Shown one piece after another: positions 60,870 to 64,000 of a stretch of 64,000 bases of DNA. This DNA comes from an uncultured Clostridia bacterium. GTDB lineage: Bacteria > Bacillota > Clostridia > Oscillospirales > Acutalibacteraceae. The position numbers were made by a program, and so were the translations under genes. The stretch is taken from contig CALAUI010000019.1 in the NCBI GenBank assembly GCA_937892115.1, forward strand, positions 144,654 to 208,653, given 5' to 3'. The notes below the pieces were generated by a model. That model was given only the letters and a program-made list of their open reading frames with translations, did not search any database and was not told the origin of the DNA. Position 1 is the stretch's first letter, and the number at the start of each line of letters is the position of its first letter.

Positions 60870-60937
60870 CAATTATTCAAGAAATTGTTAATTAAGCGTT
60901 GTGCATAATGGATAATAAATTATTTACATTATATTTG

Positions 60938-60967
60938 TTGACACGCAAATTCCGGATAGATTATAAT
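60938..60967 (+). promoter_or_regulatory. Promoter for the C1 protease gene
   Basis: TTGACA (60938-60943), 18-base spacer, TATAAT (60962-60967). Its position supports the start at 60998 and excludes upstream in-frame starts. Confidence 0.8.
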
Positions 60968-60997
60968 GAATATATATTGCTTCGGGAGGAAGACGAA

Positions 60998-63007
60998 ATG
61001 AGAAAAACGGATAAGATTATATCCATCCTTCTTGCAGGTGTAATTTCCCTTTTGCCCTTATCGGCGTTTGCTTTTTGCTCGGACACTTCCGTCAAAAAAG
61101 CGGATATATCCGATTTTGAAATAACCGAATACGTTTTTGAGGGGCAGGATATCCGCATAAAGGGCTCGGAAAGAAAAGCGGCCTGCGTTTCTCCCGACGA
61201 CATAAAAGAAAGCGGCTTGCCCTCAAAATACGATCTGAGGGACTCCGGCTGTGTCACGGAACCGAATCAGCAGTATTTCGGAGATTGCTGGGCTTATGCT
61301 TCCGTATCCTCTTTGGAATCAAATGCGATAAAAAGCGGGTACGGTGTAAATCGTTTTTCAAAGTCTCATCTGTGCAATTACGCCTTCAATCCCGTAAACG
61401 AGGGCCCCGTTCTCAAGGATGTATGGAACGGAGGCGGCAACGCCTACTATGCCGCCATGGCACTTGCAAACTATGAGGGAATCGCAAGACGTGAGGATTT
61501 TCCCGATAAGACCGATACATTCAGCCCCCGTTTCACGGATGAGGACAGATTCAATCACGAAAGCGGTTTCATAATTGACGATATGCTGTTTTTTACCGAT
61601 ATGAATGCGGTCAAAGAATACATTACGGAATACGGTGCGATAAGCGCTTATTATTACAGCTTACCCGATTATGACAGCGTTCACAGTGACAGATACAATG
61701 CCGAAATGATTTATTCCGCCACTCCTCAGGCAACAAATCACGGTGTAACGGTCATCGGCTGGGACGATACGGTACCCGCAAGCGAATTCAGACGCGGTAA
61801 TTCCGTTCCGTCTGTCAACGGTGCCTGGATAATCAAAAATTCCTGGTTCGGCAGCGATGAGGACTATATGTATCTTTCATACGGTCAGTACGTCCCCTAT
61901 TTTGCCGGAATGACAGTCCGTAAGGACGACAATATTCTCAATAATTACACCCATGCCGAAAGAGGCGGAAACGGTCTGCTGTCGGATACGAATCCCGCAA
62001 TCGCCAATATTTTCACGGCAAAAGAGGATGAGAGGATTGACCGTGTCGGCTTCTATCTTGAAACGGACGGCAAAATTTCCGAGGTCACGGCGACCGTCAG
62101 TATCTATAAGAATCTTCCCAATGGCGACTGTCTGCCGGAAAGCGGATACCTTGCTCTGTCATACGCTGAAAAATTTGACAGCGAAGGACTGCGGACAATT
62201 GAGCTGCCGGAGAGCGTAAACGTTTCAAAGGGCGAGAAATTCAGCGTATGTATATCTCTTTCGGATTCAAACGGCTGTAAAATATATATCCCGACGGAGC
62301 AGAATACCTACTCCGTATTCAAAGGATACTCGGGTACGTACAAGGGTGCAGAGAGACAGAGCTTCATAAAGCTCTCACGCATAAACGAATTCATTGATAC
62401 CTGCGGTTATCTTTCCTCACTCGGACTTTGCGACGTTTTCATGCAGGTCTACACAAGCTGCAACCACAAAATGAGCAAAACCGAAAGCGGATATAAATGC
62501 GATATCTGCGGCAAGGAAATATCGGCTCTCTGCCCGGAGCATACGGAAGGATTCAGCCGCATAAGCAAAGAGGCGACCTACACGGAAACGGGCATACTGG
62601 ATATATGCTGTGCCGACTGCGGTGAGGTAATGCGCACAGAGGAAATCCCCGTAAAGGCAGTGCCGAGTGTTCATATCGAAAACAATAACGGCACGAGAAA
62701 CGTGAAATACGGAATTTACCTTTGCTTCAAAGCGGGCATTGAAAATCCCGGAGAGGACTGCTCAATCAAATGGGATATCGACGTTGAGGATAACGCAGAC
62801 ATAACCGGTCCTCAAATCTATGTGAGAGAAGATACGGATTACACCGTAACGGCAACCCTGGTCGATTCCAAAGGAAATCCCATTAAGGATGCGGACGGAA
62901 ACGAAATAAGCGACAGCGAGCATGTCACGGTAACCAAAAATATCTTTCTGGTCATATTAACGTTTATCCGTGACATATTCGGAATACAGAAGATTGAAAA
63001 CAACTGA
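60998..63007 (+). CDS. Exported C1-family (papain-like) cysteine protease with zinc-ribbon and hydrophobic tail
   Basis: A 669-residue protein with a signal peptide (about residues 6-27) and a papain-like domain: QQYFGDCWAYASVSSLES (oxyanion Gln91, catalytic Cys97), NHGVTVIGWDD (His248) and IIKNSWFGSDEDY (Asn281). A lectin-like beta domain follows (residues 310-480), then a cysteine-rich module (CNHK...CDIC, LDICCADCG, about 487-565), an Ig-like domain, and a hydrophobic aromatic C-terminal tail (IFLVILTFIRDIFGIQK). This suits surface proteolysis of host or dietary protein. Start at 60998: SD GGGAGGA and promoter position. Confidence 0.92.
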   Translation: MRKTDKIISILLAGVISLLPLSAFAFCSDTSVKKADISDFEITEYVFEGQDIRIKGSERKAACVSPDDIKESGLPSKYDLRDSGCVTEPNQQYFGDCWAYASVSSLESNAIKSGYGVNRFSKSHLCNYAFNPVNEGPVLKDVWNGGGNAYYAAMALANYEGIARREDFPDKTDTFSPRFTDEDRFNHESGFIIDDMLFFTDMNAVKEYITEYGAISAYYYSLPDYDSVHSDRYNAEMIYSATPQATNHGVTVIGWDDTVPASEFRRGNSVPSVNGAWIIKNSWFGSDEDYMYLSYGQYVPYFAGMTVRKDDNILNNYTHAERGGNGLLSDTNPAIANIFTAKEDERIDRVGFYLETDGKISEVTATVSIYKNLPNGDCLPESGYLALSYAEKFDSEGLRTIELPESVNVSKGEKFSVCISLSDSNGCKIYIPTEQNTYSVFKGYSGTYKGAERQSFIKLSRINEFIDTCGYLSSLGLCDVFMQVYTSCNHKMSKTESGYKCDICGKEISALCPEHTEGFSRISKEATYTETGILDICCADCGEVMRTEEIPVKAVPSVHIENNNGTRNVKYGIYLCFKAGIENPGEDCSIKWDIDVEDNADITGPQIYVREDTDYTVTATLVDSKGNPIKDADGNEISDSEHVTVTKNIFLVILTFIRDIFGIQKIENN

Positions 63008-63109
63008 CAAAAGCTCTGCGGACGGATACGTTTTTACGGAATACGGACAAATCAGAATTTATCTGAATCTATTGATTTTTTGGTCGAAATGATGTATAAT
63101 TGATTCATA

Positions 63110-63168
63110 GGGAATGAAGTTCTCCCGTGGGAAACCTAAACCGCTTATTTAAGCTGATGACTTCTGCT
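63110..63168 (+). ncRNA. Fluoride riboswitch (crcB RNA motif) aptamer
   Basis: The leader has the hallmarks of the fluoride aptamer in order: GGGAATGAAGTTCTCCC, then the AAACCGC segment near 63138-63144, then a small hairpin (GCTTATTTAAGC), then CTGATGACTTCTGC. In the known motif, GATG-type and CTGATGR segments form the long-range pseudoknot and base pairs. ATGAAGT can pair with ACTTCTG (63160-63166). A terminator that uses the same CTTCTGC bases follows, so ligand binding would prevent termination. It precedes a cation:proton antiporter, a common partner of this RNA. Confidence 0.85.
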
Positions 63169-63205
63169 ATTTCACGCAGAAGCTGTCGGCTTTTTGCGTT
63201 TTTCG
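63153..63205 (+). terminator. Riboswitch-controlled terminator
   Basis: GCTGATGACTTCTGC can pair with GCAGAAGCTGTCGGC (7 perfect pairs at the loop end, then one mismatch and some wobbles), followed by TTTTTGCGTTTTT. It shares bases with the fluoride aptamer, so the two structures exclude each other. Confidence 0.8.
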
Positions 63206-63215
63206 GGAGGCTTTT

Positions 63216-64000
63216 ATGCTCACTTCATTAGCCCTTATTTTTCTTGTCGGTCTTTCCATGGCTTTCATCTGCCGCAAAATCAAGCTGCCGCGTATCATCG
63301 GGATGCTCGTAACCGGGATCGTGCTTGGACCGTTTGTGCTTGATTTACTTGATCCGCAGATACTTGGCATTTCATCAGAACTGCGACAAATGGCACTGAT
63401 TATCATTCTAATCAAGGCAGGATTGTCGCTTAATATTTCTGACCTCAAAAAAGTCGGCAGACCTGCCGTGATGATGTCCTTTTTGCCGGCTTTGTTTGAA
63501 ATCGGGGCATTTGTGCTGCTCGCTCCGATGCTATTGCACGTTACGGTATTGGAAGCCGCCATTATGGGAGCTGTTCTCGGTGCCGTTTCTCCCGCGGTGG
63601 TTGTTCCCCGAATGGTGCAGCTGATGGACGAAAACTACGGAACGGATAAACAGATTCCGCAGCTTATTCTTGCCGGTGCATCCCTTGACGATGTGTTTGT
63701 CATTGTCTTGTTTTCTACATTCATCAGTATGGCACAGGGCAACTCGGCAAAAATGATGGACTTTGTGAATATCCCGATTTCAATCGTATCGGGTATTCTG
63801 CTCGGTGCGGTTTTCGGCTTTGTGATTGCATTCCTATTTGAACTTGCTCACAAAAGAAACGATTCCATACGTCAAAGCATCAAAACCATCATCGTTCTCG
63901 GGACGGCATTTCTCTTAATGGCTATCGAAACATGGCTTGAAGGTACGGTTTCGATTTCGGGTTTGCTTGCCGTAATGAGTATGGCTTGCGTAATACAACT
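63216..64000 (+). CDS. CPA-type cation:proton antiporter, N-terminal part (3' end outside window)
   Basis: An open frame from ATG 63216 (SD GGGAGG 6 bases upstream) to the window edge, 261 residues so far. It reads as a polytopic transporter with about seven membrane helices in view and the features of CPA1/CPA2 antiporters: ICRKIKLPRIIGMLVTGIVL (first helix pair), LRQMALIIILIKAGLSLNIS, and GAVLGAVSPAVVVPRM followed by LAGASLDDVFVIVLF with the paired-acid region. It exchanges Na+ or another cation, or possibly an anion, for protons. Control by the fluoride riboswitch suggests a fluoride-stress role. Confidence 0.9.
   Translation, partial: MLTSLALIFLVGLSMAFICRKIKLPRIIGMLVTGIVLGPFVLDLLDPQILGISSELRQMALIIILIKAGLSLNISDLKKVGRPAVMMSFLPALFEIGAFVLLAPMLLHVTVLEAAIMGAVLGAVSPAVVVPRMVQLMDENYGTDKQIPQLILAGASLDDVFVIVLFSTFISMAQGNSAKMMDFVNIPISIVSGILLGAVFGFVIAFLFELAHKRNDSIRQSIKTIIVLGTAFLLMAIETWLEGTVSISGLLAVMSMACVIQ

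Noticed and set aside
63167..63562. 131-codon minus-strand frame at the antiporter
   Set aside because: Antisense to a well-supported transporter gene and overlapping the riboswitch terminator.

Overview
The window looks like a chromosomal segment of a gut- or rumen-type clostridial Firmicute (Oscillospiraceae/Ruminococcaceae-like). The reasons are strong AGGAGG-type ribosome binding sites, consensus sigma-A promoters (TTGACA-17-TATAAT), and Firmicute-typical families: DUF5685, DUF896, DUF5662, class II GalT, YtrA-type GntR with its ABC transporter, ATP-type PEP carboxykinase, and YhaM. The species cannot be named from the sequence. No rRNA, tRNA, CRISPR array, insertion sequence or prophage was seen, and no gene-free stretch exceeds 300 bases. 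The window cuts the tex gene at the left edge and a cation:proton antiporter gene at the right edge.

Layout. 1-7.5 kb: the 3' end of tex, a zinc-ribbon/membrane protein pair, a secreted GH39-like hydrolase, an FAD oxidoreductase with a secreted CAP protein, and a lipoprotein. 7.7-13.2 kb: an operon of an MFS transporter, an unrecognised propeller-motif/helical protein and a GH38 alpha-mannosidase. 13.2-16.8 kb (minus): GH109-like glycosidase, BadF-type sugar kinase and GH4 glycosidase. 16.8-18.8 kb (minus): DUF5685, a J-like protein without HPD but with a cysteine-rich tail, and a membrane protein. 19-24.3 kb: a lipoprotein bile-salt-hydrolase-like amidase with DUF896, a secreted protein, a MATE exporter and a GH25 lysozyme. 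24.4-30.5 kb: a DUF5054 GH38-fold protein, TrmH methylase, a DUF4097 pair, a GNAT-C protein and a membrane XRE regulator. 30.7-35.5 kb (minus): galT, an exonuclease, rfbB and a long coiled-coil protein. 35.6-44.9 kb (minus): seven tightly packed genes from a Na/Pi cotransporter through yhaM, prmA, a QueG-like protein and GH38 to an esterase and an epimerase. 45.1-50.2 kb: an unrecognised 732-residue protein with a phosphodiesterase-like partner, DUF5662, and a secreted TIM-barrel protein. 50.2-56.3 kb: a GntR/ABC system; then a DivIVA-like peptide, a signal-peptidase-like pseudoenzyme and an alpha/beta hydrolase lacking its serine. 56.3-64 kb: pckA, a DUF2238-like membrane protein, a hydroxypyruvate-isomerase-like protein, two secreted proteins (one a C1 protease), and a fluoride riboswitch ahead of the antiporter.

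How the genes fit together. The main theme is breakdown of host or plant glycans: three GH38-fold proteins, GH109, GH4, a GH39-like enzyme, GH25, an esterase, sugar kinase, GalT and an MFS importer. Most of these enzymes lack signal peptides, so short oligosaccharides are probably imported and then cut in the cytosol. A second theme is cell-surface proteins that carry uncleaved N-terminal hydrophobic segments or short amphipathic C-terminal tails.

Best candidates for something undescribed: the DUF5685/cysteine-rich J-like/membrane operon (an isoprenoid-synthase-like fold beside a protein ending in Cys-Cys), and the pair of apparently dead enzymes beside a DivIVA-like peptide.
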